Shown piece by piece: positions 54,523-62,212 of a stretch of DNA of 64,000 bases. The first letter of the stretch is position 1, and each line of letters opens with the position of its first letter. Made by a program: the position numbers and the translations under genes. Origin of the DNA: Devosia sp. (GTDB taxonomy: Bacteria; Pseudomonadota; Alphaproteobacteria; Rhizobiales; Devosiaceae); contig NZ_CP075529.1 of assembly GCF_025809055.1 (NCBI RefSeq), positions 3,149,501 through 3,213,500 of the forward strand, in the 5' to 3' direction. Below the pieces are notes generated by a model. That model saw nothing but the letters and a program-made list of their open reading frames with translations, did not search any database and was not told where the DNA came from.

Positions 54523-54640
54523 CCACGACCTTGTCCTTCGACAGGCTCAGGACGAGGTCTGTTGAAAGCTCAGGAAGAGATCTAAGGAAACACCAAGCGC
54601 GTGGCAGACCTCATGGTGAGCGTGTCGAACCACGAGGTCG
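54523..54640. repeat. Composite palindromic repeat, family B copy 2
   Basis: Two units: CTTGTCCTTCGACAGGCTCA with GGACGAGG, and CTCATGGTGAGCGTGTCGAA with CCACGAGG. Both units are inverted relative to the copy at 46228. The element fills the gap between upp and the convergent hydrolase gene and ends the nucleoside island. Confidence 0.8.
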
Positions 54641-54649
54641 TCGCCAGAT

Positions 54650-55273
54650 CTACTTCGCCTTGAGCGGCAGGCCCAGGGCAATGAGATCGGCGCGCAGGTG
54701 CTTGGGATCCTTGAAATGGATGCCATGCATGCCGAACTTGCGGGCGGCGACGATATTGGGTTCGCTGTCATCGATGAAGACGCAGCTTTCCGGCGCCATG
54801 CCATAGCGCTCGCAGAAGACGCGGTAGAGGCGCGGGTCGGGTTTGACCAGGCCCTCGAGCCCCGAAACGATGACGCCATCGAATTTTTCGAGGAAGGGCC
54901 ACTCGCCCAGCCGGGTCATCCATTTCTCCCAGGAGAAATTGGTGATGGCGAAGGTGGGAATGTCCTGATCGATCAACTCGTTGTGGATGTCGATCGTGCC
55001 CTGGATGAACGGGCCGAAGGTCTCGGTCCAGCGCTCGTCGAAAGCCTTGATCTCGCGCCAGTATTTCGGGAAACGCGTCACCAGCTTCGCCACGCCCTCG
55101 GAATAGAGCTCGCCGGCATCGAATTCCAGGTTCCAGTCGCCCGTGCAGATGTTCTGGTGGAACCAGACGGCCTCTTCTTCGGTCTCGAACAGTTTCCGGA
55201 ACAGGTAGAGCGGGTTCCAGTCGACGAAAACGCCGCCCAGGTCGAATACGGGAATGATGGTGTCGTCGTGCAT
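54650..55273 (-). CDS. HAD-superfamily hydrolase
   Basis: A 207-residue haloacid-dehalogenase-type phosphatase. Motif I is PVFDLGGVFVDWNP; here the second Asp of DxD is replaced by Gly, as in YihX/epoxide-hydrolase-N-like members. Motif II is AITNFSW, motif III KPDPRLY and motif IV FIDDSEPN. The cap appears to be the small helical C1 type. I start at the ATG at 55273; a longer frame to 55465 would overlap a Tad gene and is not conserved-looking. Substrate unknown; the neighbouring island suggests a nucleotide or sugar phosphate. Confidence 0.88.
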   Translation of the reverse strand: MHDDTIIPVFDLGGVFVDWNPLYLFRKLFETEEEAVWFHQNICTGDWNLEFDAGELYSEGVAKLVTRFPKYWREIKAFDERWTETFGPFIQGTIDIHNELIDQDIPTFAITNFSWEKWMTRLGEWPFLEKFDGVIVSGLEGLVKPDPRLYRVFCERYGMAPESCVFIDDSEPNIVAARKFGMHGIHFKDPKHLRADLIALGLPLKAK

Positions 55274-55343
55274 GGCCCCAACCGGATAACGGAAAGATGG
55301 CTGGCTTGTGCCACGGGCACATTGCCGCCGCAAGGCGCCGCGA

Positions 55344-55952
55344 TCAGTTGAGGGCGATGGAGCCGCCGAACCGGGGCATGAAGTAGCTGGAGCGGTGCAG
55401 GTTGACCGCCTGGTCGATGACGATGCCGAAGAGCGGCGTATAGGAATAGGAGGCTTGGGCCGCAATCACCGTGCTGTCCAGGGCGATGGCGATCATCTCT
55501 TCGGGCAGCGGATAGCTGTCGCCGGGACTATATTCCTCGCCGACTTCGTAGGTGCCTTCCACGAATACTCCGTCCTCATATTCGCCGCCATGATACTGGC
55601 GCGACCACAGAACCGAGGTTTCGCCATCGGAGCTGACGGAAATGGCCGTCACCACTTGCTCGACCGGCGCCGATGAATAGGGGGTCATGATGCCGCCGGC
55701 GGCGCGGAAGTAATCGCGCATCTGGCTCGAGGTCAGCGACACTTCCGACCGCGCGACCAGATCGCCGATGGCGCCGGACACCGACTGCACCTTGCGGTCC
55801 ATGGAGATGAGTGCGCTGGCCTCCAGCGTGCCCACATAGATGAACAGCAAGACCGGCAGGATGAGCGCAAACTCCACCGCCGCCGCGCCCCGTTCGGAGA
55901 GGGCAAGCCGGTGCAGCAGGCCAAGCATGGCAGCCAGGGGACGCGCGCTCAT
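55344..55952 (-). CDS. TadE/TadG-family pilus assembly protein
   Basis: A 202-residue pseudopilin-like protein. The N-terminal pattern RGAAAVEFALILPVLLFIYVG is the TadE-type transmembrane segment with its conserved Glu; the remaining 160 residues are exported. It is the second of a TadE pair, overlapping the upstream gene by 4 bases. It should act in the inner membrane/periplasm in Tad pilus assembly with the cpa genes 2 kb away. Confidence 0.9.
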   Translation of the reverse strand: MSARPLAAMLGLLHRLALSERGAAAVEFALILPVLLFIYVGTLEASALISMDRKVQSVSGAIGDLVARSEVSLTSSQMRDYFRAAGGIMTPYSSAPVEQVVTAISVSSDGETSVLWSRQYHGGEYEDGVFVEGTYEVGEEYSPGDSYPLPEEMIAIALDSTVIAAQASYSYTPLFGIVIDQAVNLHRSSYFMPRFGGSIALN

Positions 55953-56512
55953 GTAAAGGGCTCGTTCTGGAACACGGTCGCCGTGCCGAGCAGGCGCGAC
56001 CCGTCGGGCAGGTTGCCAACGCCAAGCGCGCCAAACTGCAGCACGATGGGATATTTGTAATAGACCTGAACCAGCATGACGCTCTTGCCGGCGCCGGAGG
56101 TCCAGGCTTCATCGACATTCCAGGCGCATTCACCCTCGCAATCGGCGTCAATCGGGCTGGCAACGCCGGCGGAGGCGAAATTATTCACCTCGGTCACCCG
56201 GATATGCATGGCGCTGCAATCGGGAAACATGCCGAACAGCCGGCCACAGACCTGGCTGCGGAAAGTGGCGAGAGAATTGCCCATGTCGCGCACCTCGCCG
56301 GTGCGGATGATGCGCGAGGCGTCATAGACGGCGCTTTCCAGCACCTGGCCGGCGAGAAAAACCACCGAGGTCTGAAGGATAGCGGCGACGAGGGTGAAGA
56401 ACGGCAGGGCCAGGAGGCCGAACTCGACGGCCGTGGCGCCGCGCTCGTCGCGCGCCAGTGCTCCGGCTCTGCCGAATAGACCCGTCTTTCGCCTGTTGGT
56501 GTGCTTGCCCAT
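55949..56512 (-). CDS. TadE-family pilus assembly protein
   Basis: A 187-residue protein with a basic N-terminus, the TadE segment ERGATAVEFGLLALPFFTLVA near residues 23-43, and a periplasmic domain with several cysteines (VCGRLFGMFPDCSAMH and DADCEGECAW). It is the first of two coupled TadE-like genes. Such minor pseudopilins are needed for Tad pilus formation. Confidence 0.9.
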   Translation of the reverse strand: MGKHTNRRKTGLFGRAGALARDERGATAVEFGLLALPFFTLVAAILQTSVVFLAGQVLESAVYDASRIIRTGEVRDMGNSLATFRSQVCGRLFGMFPDCSAMHIRVTEVNNFASAGVASPIDADCEGECAWNVDEAWTSGAGKSVMLVQVYYKYPIVLQFGALGVGNLPDGSRLLGTATVFQNEPFT

Positions 56513-56555
56513 GGTCCGTGCCGCTTGATCCGGCCCGAGACTAGGCGTTGCATGG

Positions 56556-56570
56556 CTAACCGATGGTTAG
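56556..56570. promoter_or_regulatory. Perfect palindrome upstream of TadE gene
   Basis: CTAACC-GAT-GGTTAG, 43 bases before the TadE start on the minus strand. A symmetric 15-base site in a 113-base intergenic gap is a fair operator candidate. The regulator is unknown. Confidence 0.35.
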
Positions 56571-56625
56571 AGGCAAGCGCGCAACCGCGCCTGTCTGCGC
56601 TTTCGGTAAAGGCGGGGTTAACGGC

Positions 56626-57075
56626 CTAGTTTGCAGCCGATTGCATCAATTGCGAGGACGCCAGCGCCTGGTTGGAGAAGACCCCGTCGTCGCCCATCAT
56701 CAGGACGGGCTGGCAGGTGGGCGCGCAGGCCAAAGTGGTGCGGCTTTGCCCCTGATAGACCGTCATGACGCCGGCCTGCATCTGTGCCACTTCCACCAGC
56801 GTATCGGCAATCGGCTCGCCGACGCTGTCGAGCACGATGAGATTGGTCTGCCCATAGCTCTTGCCGGTCAGGATGAGTGTGGTCGGATCCTGGATGGTCA
56901 CATCGGCGATGCCGGGATTGCCGATGATCACCGTTGCCGCCGGAGCGCTGATGCGCAGCACGCGGGCCATGTTGACATTGACCGTGATCGGGATGCCGTC
57001 CTGTGCCAGGGCCGGCAAGGGCGCCATGGGCGCAATGGCGGCGAGGACGAAGAGGGATGCGGCAAAGCGGGACAT
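56626..57075 (-). CDS. Stand-alone CpaC N-terminal-domain-like pilus protein
   Basis: A 149-residue exported protein with signal peptide (LFVLAAIAPMAPLPALA) and a domain matching the N-terminal part of CpaC/RcpA secretins: VNVNMARVLRISAPAATVIIGNPGIADVTI and LILTGKSYGQTNLIVLD. The secretin pore part is absent. A C-terminal Cys pair (LACAPTCQPVLM) is present. I start at 57075, directly at the signal peptide. Beside the Tad genes, it probably accompanies the outer-membrane channel in the periplasm. Confidence 0.85.
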   Translation of the reverse strand: MSRFAASLFVLAAIAPMAPLPALAQDGIPITVNVNMARVLRISAPAATVIIGNPGIADVTIQDPTTLILTGKSYGQTNLIVLDSVGEPIADTLVEVAQMQAGVMTVYQGQSRTTLACAPTCQPVLMMGDDGVFSNQALASSQLMQSAAN

Positions 57076-57442
57076 GGCTCGATCCGGATACTGATACGCT
57101 GCCGCCAGCTTCCACTGGAATGGTAAATACTTGGCAAATTTTGCCACGAACCCGCCTTGGCGGCCCGGCTTTCAGTATTGGGAGTGGCGGGGTCGAGTGG
57201 GTCGGGTCCGGCGCTCTACTATAGAAGATAAGGGGAAGTGCATAGCGGGCTGCACATTCCTAAACATTTAACGATGCAAGTAATACATTGATCACCAAAA
57301 GAAAACTGCTTGCCCTGCAGCGGTTTGGCGGCATCCGGATTAACGCTATCTCAAGAAGTGCCCGATAGCTTTTGGCCATGTTCATTGTGTGACGTGTCCG
57401 ACAAAAGGCGTCACTCGAGAACGTGTAAAAAGGAGCCTGGGA
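57076..57442. other. Divergent control region before the Flp pilin gene
   Basis: A 367-base gene-free region, markedly AT-richer from about 57215 on, between the minus-strand CpaC-N-like gene and the pilin gene. It must hold the pilin promoter. I see an imperfect CtrA-type box at 57340-57354 but cannot fix the -35 and -10 elements. Confidence 0.5.
57340..57354 (+). promoter_or_regulatory. Near-consensus CtrA-type box upstream of flp
   Basis: TTAA-CGCTATC-TCAA, one mismatch from TTAA-N7-TTAA, 88 bases before the pilin start. Pilin genes are CtrA targets in Caulobacter. The match alone is weak. Confidence 0.3.
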
Positions 57443-57649
57443 ATGAACATTTTCGCACGTTTCGCGCAGGACGAGTCGGGCGCGACCGCAATCGAGTACG
57501 GCCTGATCGCCGCACTTATCTCCGTTGGTATCATCCTGGCCGCACAGGCCCTGGGTGGCAACCTCGGCACTCTGTTCAATAACATCTCCGGTGTTATTGG
57601 CGACAATATGGACGTGGGCGGTGAAGCTGCGGTAGATCCGGACGCATGA
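57443..57649 (+). CDS. flp: Flp/Fap-type IVb pilin
   Basis: A 68-residue prepilin. It has a short leader, the processing region DESGATAIEYGLIAALI with the conserved Glu and Tyr after the Gly cleavage point, and one hydrophobic helix. This is the major subunit of the Tad pilus, cleaved by the CpaA peptidase encoded next. AAAAGGAG lies 8 bases before the ATG at 57443. A strong hairpin follows the gene, consistent with high separate expression. Confidence 0.95.
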   Translation: MNIFARFAQDESGATAIEYGLIAALISVGIILAAQALGGNLGTLFNNISGVIGDNMDVGGEAAVDPDA

Positions 57650-57674
57650 TCGCCATCTAATTGGTGAGTTGTTG

Positions 57675-57704
57675 CAAGGGGAGGATCGCAAGGTCCTCCC
57701 CTTG
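57675..57704 (+). terminator. Hairpin after flp pilin gene
   Basis: Perfect 11-base arms CAAGGGGAGGA and TCCTCCCCTTG with an 8-base loop, 25 bases past the pilin stop. The T-run is poor (TCACATTT), so it may be a partial terminator and mRNA stabiliser that favours pilin over the assembly genes. Confidence 0.75.
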
Positions 57705-57772
57705 TCACATTTGAGCTTTCTTAACAGGGTTGCGCCACAGTGAGGCGACTGATCCGAACGAGGAGATGGCCC

Positions 57773-58273
57773 ATGTCCATGCTCGCCCTGCTGTTTTTTC
57801 CGCTGATGCTGGCCATTGCGGCATTCTCCGATCTGTTCACGATGAAGATCTCCAACAAGCTGGTGCTGCTGCTGACCGTCGGGTTCCTCGTGGTGTCGCT
57901 GGTGGTGGAAATGCCGCTGCAACAGTTTGCAATGCATGTGCTGTGCGCTCTGGTGGTGCTGGTTGTCGGCTTCGGCCTGTTCGCGCTGCGCTGGATCGGC
58001 GGTGGCGATGCCAAGCTCGCCGCGGCCACCACGCTCTGGCTCGGTTTTGGCCTCACCTTACCCTATGTAGTCTATGCGGCGCTGTTCGGCGGCGTGCTGA
58101 CCATTCTCTTTCTGGTCTTCCGTGGCCTGCCCATGCCGGTGCCGGCCGGCCGCTATGCCTGGTTCGATCGCCTGCGCGACCGCAAGAGCGGCATTCCCTA
58201 TGGTGTCGCGCTCGCCTTGGCCGGTCTCATGATCTACACCAATACGGGTATTTACGAACGCCTGATTGCCTGA
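57773..58273 (+). CDS. cpaA: Prepilin peptidase CpaA (TadV)
   Basis: A 166-residue membrane aspartic protease. The catalytic aspartates are in AAFSDLFTMKISN near the start and WIGGGDAKLAAA in the middle, on about six membrane helices. It cleaves the Flp leader. I start at the ATG at 57773 behind GAGGAGA; a frame from 57740 adds an arginine-rich leader without support. A terminator follows it. Confidence 0.92.
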   Translation: MSMLALLFFPLMLAIAAFSDLFTMKISNKLVLLLTVGFLVVSLVVEMPLQQFAMHVLCALVVLVVGFGLFALRWIGGGDAKLAAATTLWLGFGLTLPYVVYAALFGGVLTILFLVFRGLPMPVPAGRYAWFDRLRDRKSGIPYGVALALAGLMIYTNTGIYERLIA

Positions 58274-58293
58274 CCGGTAGTCGATCAACAGTC

Positions 58294-58333
58294 AAACGGG
58301 TGCCGGCATTAGTGCTGGCGCCCGTTTTGCTTT
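58294..58333 (+). terminator. Intrinsic terminator after cpaA
   Basis: Fifteen-base arms AAACGGGTGCCGGCA (58294-58308) and TGCTGGCGCCCGTTT (58313-58327) with two G-T pairs, loop TTAG, then TGCTTTG. It separates flp-cpaA from the cpaBCEF operon. Confidence 0.85.
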
Positions 58334-58411
58334 GAATTTGGCGATGGCGAGGCCGGGGATTCGCAAAAAGCGAGCATTCATAGATTGTTAACGCAATCCC
58401 GCAAGCCCTGA

Positions 58412-58426
58412 TTAACTAAACTTTGA
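58412..58426 (+). promoter_or_regulatory. Near-consensus CtrA-type box upstream of cpaB
   Basis: TTAA-CTAAACT-TTGA, one mismatch from the CtrA consensus, in the 221-base AT-richer gap before cpaB, 68 bases upstream of the start. Suggestive only. Confidence 0.3.
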
Positions 58427-58494
58427 CCCTTTGACTGCATAGTCGGCACCGTGGAATTGGGCCCTGACGCCCATGGTGTATCCGGAGTGTGGTC

Positions 58495-59445
58495 ATGAAA
58501 CCGGCGCGTATCATCCTGTTGTTGGTCGCCCTGCTGGCAGGGGGCCTCGCAGCATTTCTGGCAACGCGCGGCGGCCAGGCACCGGCCCCCAGCCGCCAGG
58601 TCGTCACCGAAGTCGTCCAGGAAGCCAAAACGCAGATCCTGGTGGCCAAAGGCCCCATCGGCATCGGCGAGCGCCTGACGGCGCCGGGTGTCGAGTGGCA
58701 GGATTGGCCGGAAGGGGCGCTGCGCCCTGAATATGTCACCATTTCCGCCATGCCCGACGCTCCGGCACAGCTGACCGGGGCCGTGGCCCGTTTCGAATTC
58801 TTCCCCGGCGAACCCATCCGCGAGGCCAAGCTGGTCCGCGCCGACCAGGGTTATCTCTCTGCGGTCCTGGCCGAAGGCATGCGTGGCGTGTCGGTAGGCG
58901 TCGCGGCGGTGTCCAGCGCCGGCGGTTTCGTGGTGCCCAATGACCATGTCGACGTGGTGCTGACCACGGCAACCAGCTCCGGGCAGCGCTCGGAAGTCAT
59001 TCTCTCCAATGTGCGGGTGCTCGCCATCGGCAAGCGCCTGGGCGAAATGGGCGCCAGCGGCGGGGACGCCGAGGGCGCGAAAGATAGTCCGACCCCGGTG
59101 ACCTTCGACAAGAGCACCATTGCCACGCTCGAACTGGACCCGGTTCAGGCCGAAACCCTGATCAACGCCTCGATGCGCGGCCAGCTCACGCTGACCCTGC
59201 GCTCAGTGGTCGATTTCAACAAGGCCGAAGTCGAACGGCCCACCACCGCCAACCAGGCCGTCCGCCTCATCCGCTACGGCAAGGAACAGAGCGTGATGGC
59301 CGGCAATGCGGCCATGCCCGGAAGCACGGTCACGCCGGCGGCCAATTTCGACGACAGCGCCATGGACGAGCCCATGGTGACGACCGAAGAACCCACGGCC
59401 GAGATGGCGCCGCCGCCCGCTCTGCCCCAGGTCCTGCCGCAATAG
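58495..59445 (+). CDS. cpaB: Flp pilus assembly protein CpaB (RcpC)
   Basis: A 316-residue periplasmic protein anchored by an N-terminal helix (IILLLVALLAGGLAAFLA). SAF-domain pattern ILVAKGPIGIGERLTAPGV is followed by GVSVGVAAVSSAGGFVVPNDHVDV, typical of CpaB. It assists the outer-membrane secretin. The ATG at 58495 has GGAGTG upstream. A Pro-rich C-terminus ends the protein. It starts the main cpa operon after a terminator. Confidence 0.93.
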   Translation: MKPARIILLLVALLAGGLAAFLATRGGQAPAPSRQVVTEVVQEAKTQILVAKGPIGIGERLTAPGVEWQDWPEGALRPEYVTISAMPDAPAQLTGAVARFEFFPGEPIREAKLVRADQGYLSAVLAEGMRGVSVGVAAVSSAGGFVVPNDHVDVVLTTATSSGQRSEVILSNVRVLAIGKRLGEMGASGGDAEGAKDSPTPVTFDKSTIATLELDPVQAETLINASMRGQLTLTLRSVVDFNKAEVERPTTANQAVRLIRYGKEQSVMAGNAAMPGSTVTPAANFDDSAMDEPMVTTEEPTAEMAPPPALPQVLPQ

Positions 59446-59456
59446 GGGCGAGAAAC

Positions 59457-60872
59457 ATGACCATAAAGACCACAAGGGCCTCATCCATGCTTTCCCGCTT
59501 CACACGGGCTGCGTTCCTGGCCGGTGTGCTGGGCGGGGCTGCGCCAATGGCGCCGGCCCTGGCGCAGCAGACCGCCGCGCAGGTTGCCATTCCCGCCACC
59601 GCTTATGGCGCGACCCGGGCGCTCGATATCGAGCTCAATAAATCCATGCTGGTCGACCTTCCGGCCGGCGTCGCCGAGGTCATCGTGTCCCAGCCCAATG
59701 TCGCGGCCGCCATCATGCGGACGCGCACAAGGGCCATTCTGCAGGGCATTACCGGAGGCAATACCAATGTCTTCTTCCTCGATGACAATGGCCGCACCAT
59801 TCAGGTGCTCGATCTCAATGTCATCGAGGAGCCCTCGCAGGTCGGCAATGCGCTCGAGGCGGCGCTGGCCCGCGTCATCCCCGGGTCACGCATCCGGGTT
59901 GAATCGGTCACCCTGGGCGGCGGCACCAATCGCGTGGTGCTGACCGGAACGGTGCTGTCCTCCGAGGATCGCGACCGCGCCATGGCCGTGGCCGTGCAGT
60001 TTGCCGGGGCGCCCGAAAACGTCGCCAGCATCCTCGATGTCGCCGGGGCCCAGCAGGTCATGCTCCAGGTCACGGTTTCCGAAGTCAAGCGCGACGTCGC
60101 CAAGCAGTTCGGCATCAATCTGGGCGCCGCGTTCAGCGTCGGTACCACCTCGCTCGGCTTCAACAGCGAGCCGATGAACAACACCTTCACCAATTCGGGT
60201 GCCTCGGCCAGCTTCAGTCTCGGTGGCGTGGACATCACCGCCGCCATCCGCGCGCTTGAGGCGCGGGGCGCGCTGCGCGTCCTGGCGCAGCCGGTGCTGA
60301 CGGCGCTGTCCGGCGAGCCGGCCAATTTCCTGGCCGGTGGCGAACTGCCCTACACGACCTATGATCCGGCCAACCAACAGCAGACCGTGCAGTTCAAACC
60401 TTATGGCGTCGAGCTGAAGTTCACCCCTGTGGTGCGCTCGAACGGCTCGATCTCGCTCAAGGTCGATACGGCCGTCTCGGAACCGCAGGCCGATTTCTCC
60501 ATCACCAAGCGGCAGGCGGCGACTTCGGTCGAATTGCCATCGGGCACGACCCTGGCGATTGGCGGCCTGCTGCAGGAAACCTCGCGCCAGCAGATCAACC
60601 AGATGCCGGTTCTGGGCAATATTCCGATCCTGGGCGCGCTGTTCCGCTCCCGCGATTTCCAGACCGAGCAGACCGAGCTGGTCATCCTGGTTACGCCCTA
60701 TCTGGTCAATCCAAGCCCGGCCGGGACCATCGCCGTGCCCACCGACAATTCCTTCGTGCCCAGCGATGCCGAGACGGTTTTCCTGGGGGCCATCGAGAAG
60801 CGGTACGGCGTGTCCAGCACCGGCGAAATGCGTGGCGGTTTCGGCGGGTCGGTCGGCTTCGTGCTCGACTGA
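59457..60872 (+). CDS. cpaC: Tad secretin CpaC (RcpA)
   Basis: A 471-residue outer-membrane secretin. The signal peptide ends near APALAQ. The N-terminal pilus domain (LNKSMLVDLPAGVAEVIVSQP), a BON-like part and the secretin domain (LRVLAQPVLTALSGEPANFLAGGELPY, then VPLxLGNIPILGALFRS-type end) are in order. It forms the channel for the pilus. It is followed by cpaE after 27 bases, leaving no room for cpaD. Confidence 0.95.
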   Translation: MTIKTTRASSMLSRFTRAAFLAGVLGGAAPMAPALAQQTAAQVAIPATAYGATRALDIELNKSMLVDLPAGVAEVIVSQPNVAAAIMRTRTRAILQGITGGNTNVFFLDDNGRTIQVLDLNVIEEPSQVGNALEAALARVIPGSRIRVESVTLGGGTNRVVLTGTVLSSEDRDRAMAVAVQFAGAPENVASILDVAGAQQVMLQVTVSEVKRDVAKQFGINLGAAFSVGTTSLGFNSEPMNNTFTNSGASASFSLGGVDITAAIRALEARGALRVLAQPVLTALSGEPANFLAGGELPYTTYDPANQQQTVQFKPYGVELKFTPVVRSNGSISLKVDTAVSEPQADFSITKRQAATSVELPSGTTLAIGGLLQETSRQQINQMPVLGNIPILGALFRSRDFQTEQTELVILVTPYLVNPSPAGTIAVPTDNSFVPSDAETVFLGAIEKRYGVSSTGEMRGGFGGSVGFVLD

Positions 60873-60899
60873 CCGGCTGCCAAAAGGAGTTTTGTGTAA

Positions 60900-62174
60900 A
60901 TGAGTTTCCTGACCCCTGAGCAGCCCGAAAAGGTTGAAGAGGCCGCAGCCGAGATCGCCTCGGGTGCCCGGCTGGTGCCGCGCATCACCATCCAGGCCTT
61001 CTGCGAGAACTCCCAGACGGCGCAGCTGATCGAAACGGCCATGTATGACCGGCGCATGTCCAAGGCGGCGCTGACCACCCACAATGGCGGGCTCGATGGC
61101 GCGGTGGAAACCTACAAGGCCAATCCCACCCCCAATCTCATCATCGTCGAAACCACCCTGCAGCCCGATGAAATCATCGCCTCGCTGCAGCGGCTGGCCG
61201 AGGTCTGCGATGCTTCCACCCGGGTCATCGTCATCGGCCATGTCAACGATGTGCAGCTCTATCGCGAGCTGATCCGCTCGGGCATTTCCGAATATCTGGT
61301 TCTGCCAGCCACGGCCCAGACCATCGTCACCGCCATTACCGAGCTCTATGCCTCCGAAGGCGCCAGCCCGATCGGCCGCACCATTGGCTTCGTATCCGCC
61401 AAGGGCGGCGCCGGCGGCTCGACCATCGCGCACAATGTCGCCTGGTCGATTGCCACCATGTTGCGGCAGGACTGCCTGATCATGGACATGGACCTGCCCT
61501 TCGGCACGGCCGGCCTCAATTTCAACCAGGACCCGCCGCACGGCCTGGCCGACGCGGTGCTTGCCAGCCAGAAGGTCGACCAGACCATGCTGGACCGGCT
61601 GATGAGCAAGGCGGCCAGCCACATCAATCTGCTGACGGCACCGGCGACGCTGGATTCGACCTGGGACTTCGAGGAGCGCGATTTCGAGCAGATCATCGAA
61701 CTGTGCCAGAAATCGGTGCCGGTCATCATTCTCGACATTCCACACGCCTGGAACGCCTGGACGCGCCAGACCATCGCCGCGCTCGACGAACTGGTCATCG
61801 TGGCCGAACCGGACCTGGCCAGCCTGCGCAATGCCAAGAACCTGGCCGATGCGGTCAAGTCGATGCGGCCGGCCGAAAAGGCGCCGAGCCTGGTTATCAA
61901 CAAGCTGGGCGTACCGCGCCGGCCCGAGATCAATGCAAGCGAGTTTGCCGGCTCGGTGGAATGCAATCTGATCGGGCAGGTGGGCTTTGACGCTGCCCTG
62001 TTCGGTACGGCCGCCAATAACGGCCAGATGATCGCCGAAGTCTCCTCCAGCAACAAGGTGCTGGATGTGTTCGGGGCTATCGGCATGCATGTCACGGGGC
62101 GCAACAGCACACATTCCGGCGGCAAGTCCGCCAGCCTTCTCAAGCTGCCCTCGCTCTTCAAGAAGCGGGCCTAG
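60900..62174 (+). CDS. cpaE: Pilus assembly ATPase CpaE (TadZ)
   Basis: A 424-residue ParA/MinD-like protein. An atypical receiver-like N-terminal domain (about 30-155) lacks a clear phospho-acceptor pattern, and the ATPase domain has the deviant Walker A FVSAKGGAGGSTIAHNVAW and the switch LIMDMDLPFGTAGLNF. It localises the pilus machine to the pole in related bacteria. AAAAGGAG lies 9 bases before the ATG. Confidence 0.93.
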   Translation: MSFLTPEQPEKVEEAAAEIASGARLVPRITIQAFCENSQTAQLIETAMYDRRMSKAALTTHNGGLDGAVETYKANPTPNLIIVETTLQPDEIIASLQRLAEVCDASTRVIVIGHVNDVQLYRELIRSGISEYLVLPATAQTIVTAITELYASEGASPIGRTIGFVSAKGGAGGSTIAHNVAWSIATMLRQDCLIMDMDLPFGTAGLNFNQDPPHGLADAVLASQKVDQTMLDRLMSKAASHINLLTAPATLDSTWDFEERDFEQIIELCQKSVPVIILDIPHAWNAWTRQTIAALDELVIVAEPDLASLRNAKNLADAVKSMRPAEKAPSLVINKLGVPRRPEINASEFAGSVECNLIGQVGFDAALFGTAANNGQMIAEVSSSNKVLDVFGAIGMHVTGRNSTHSGGKSASLLKLPSLFKKRA

Positions 62175-62212
62175 CGGCACCGGGAGCGGGATAGACCAGG
62201 GATATCGGGACC

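Noticed and set aside
60873..60899. A possible tiny cpaD gene between cpaC and cpaE
   Set aside because: The gap is 27 bases and holds only the cpaE ribosome site.
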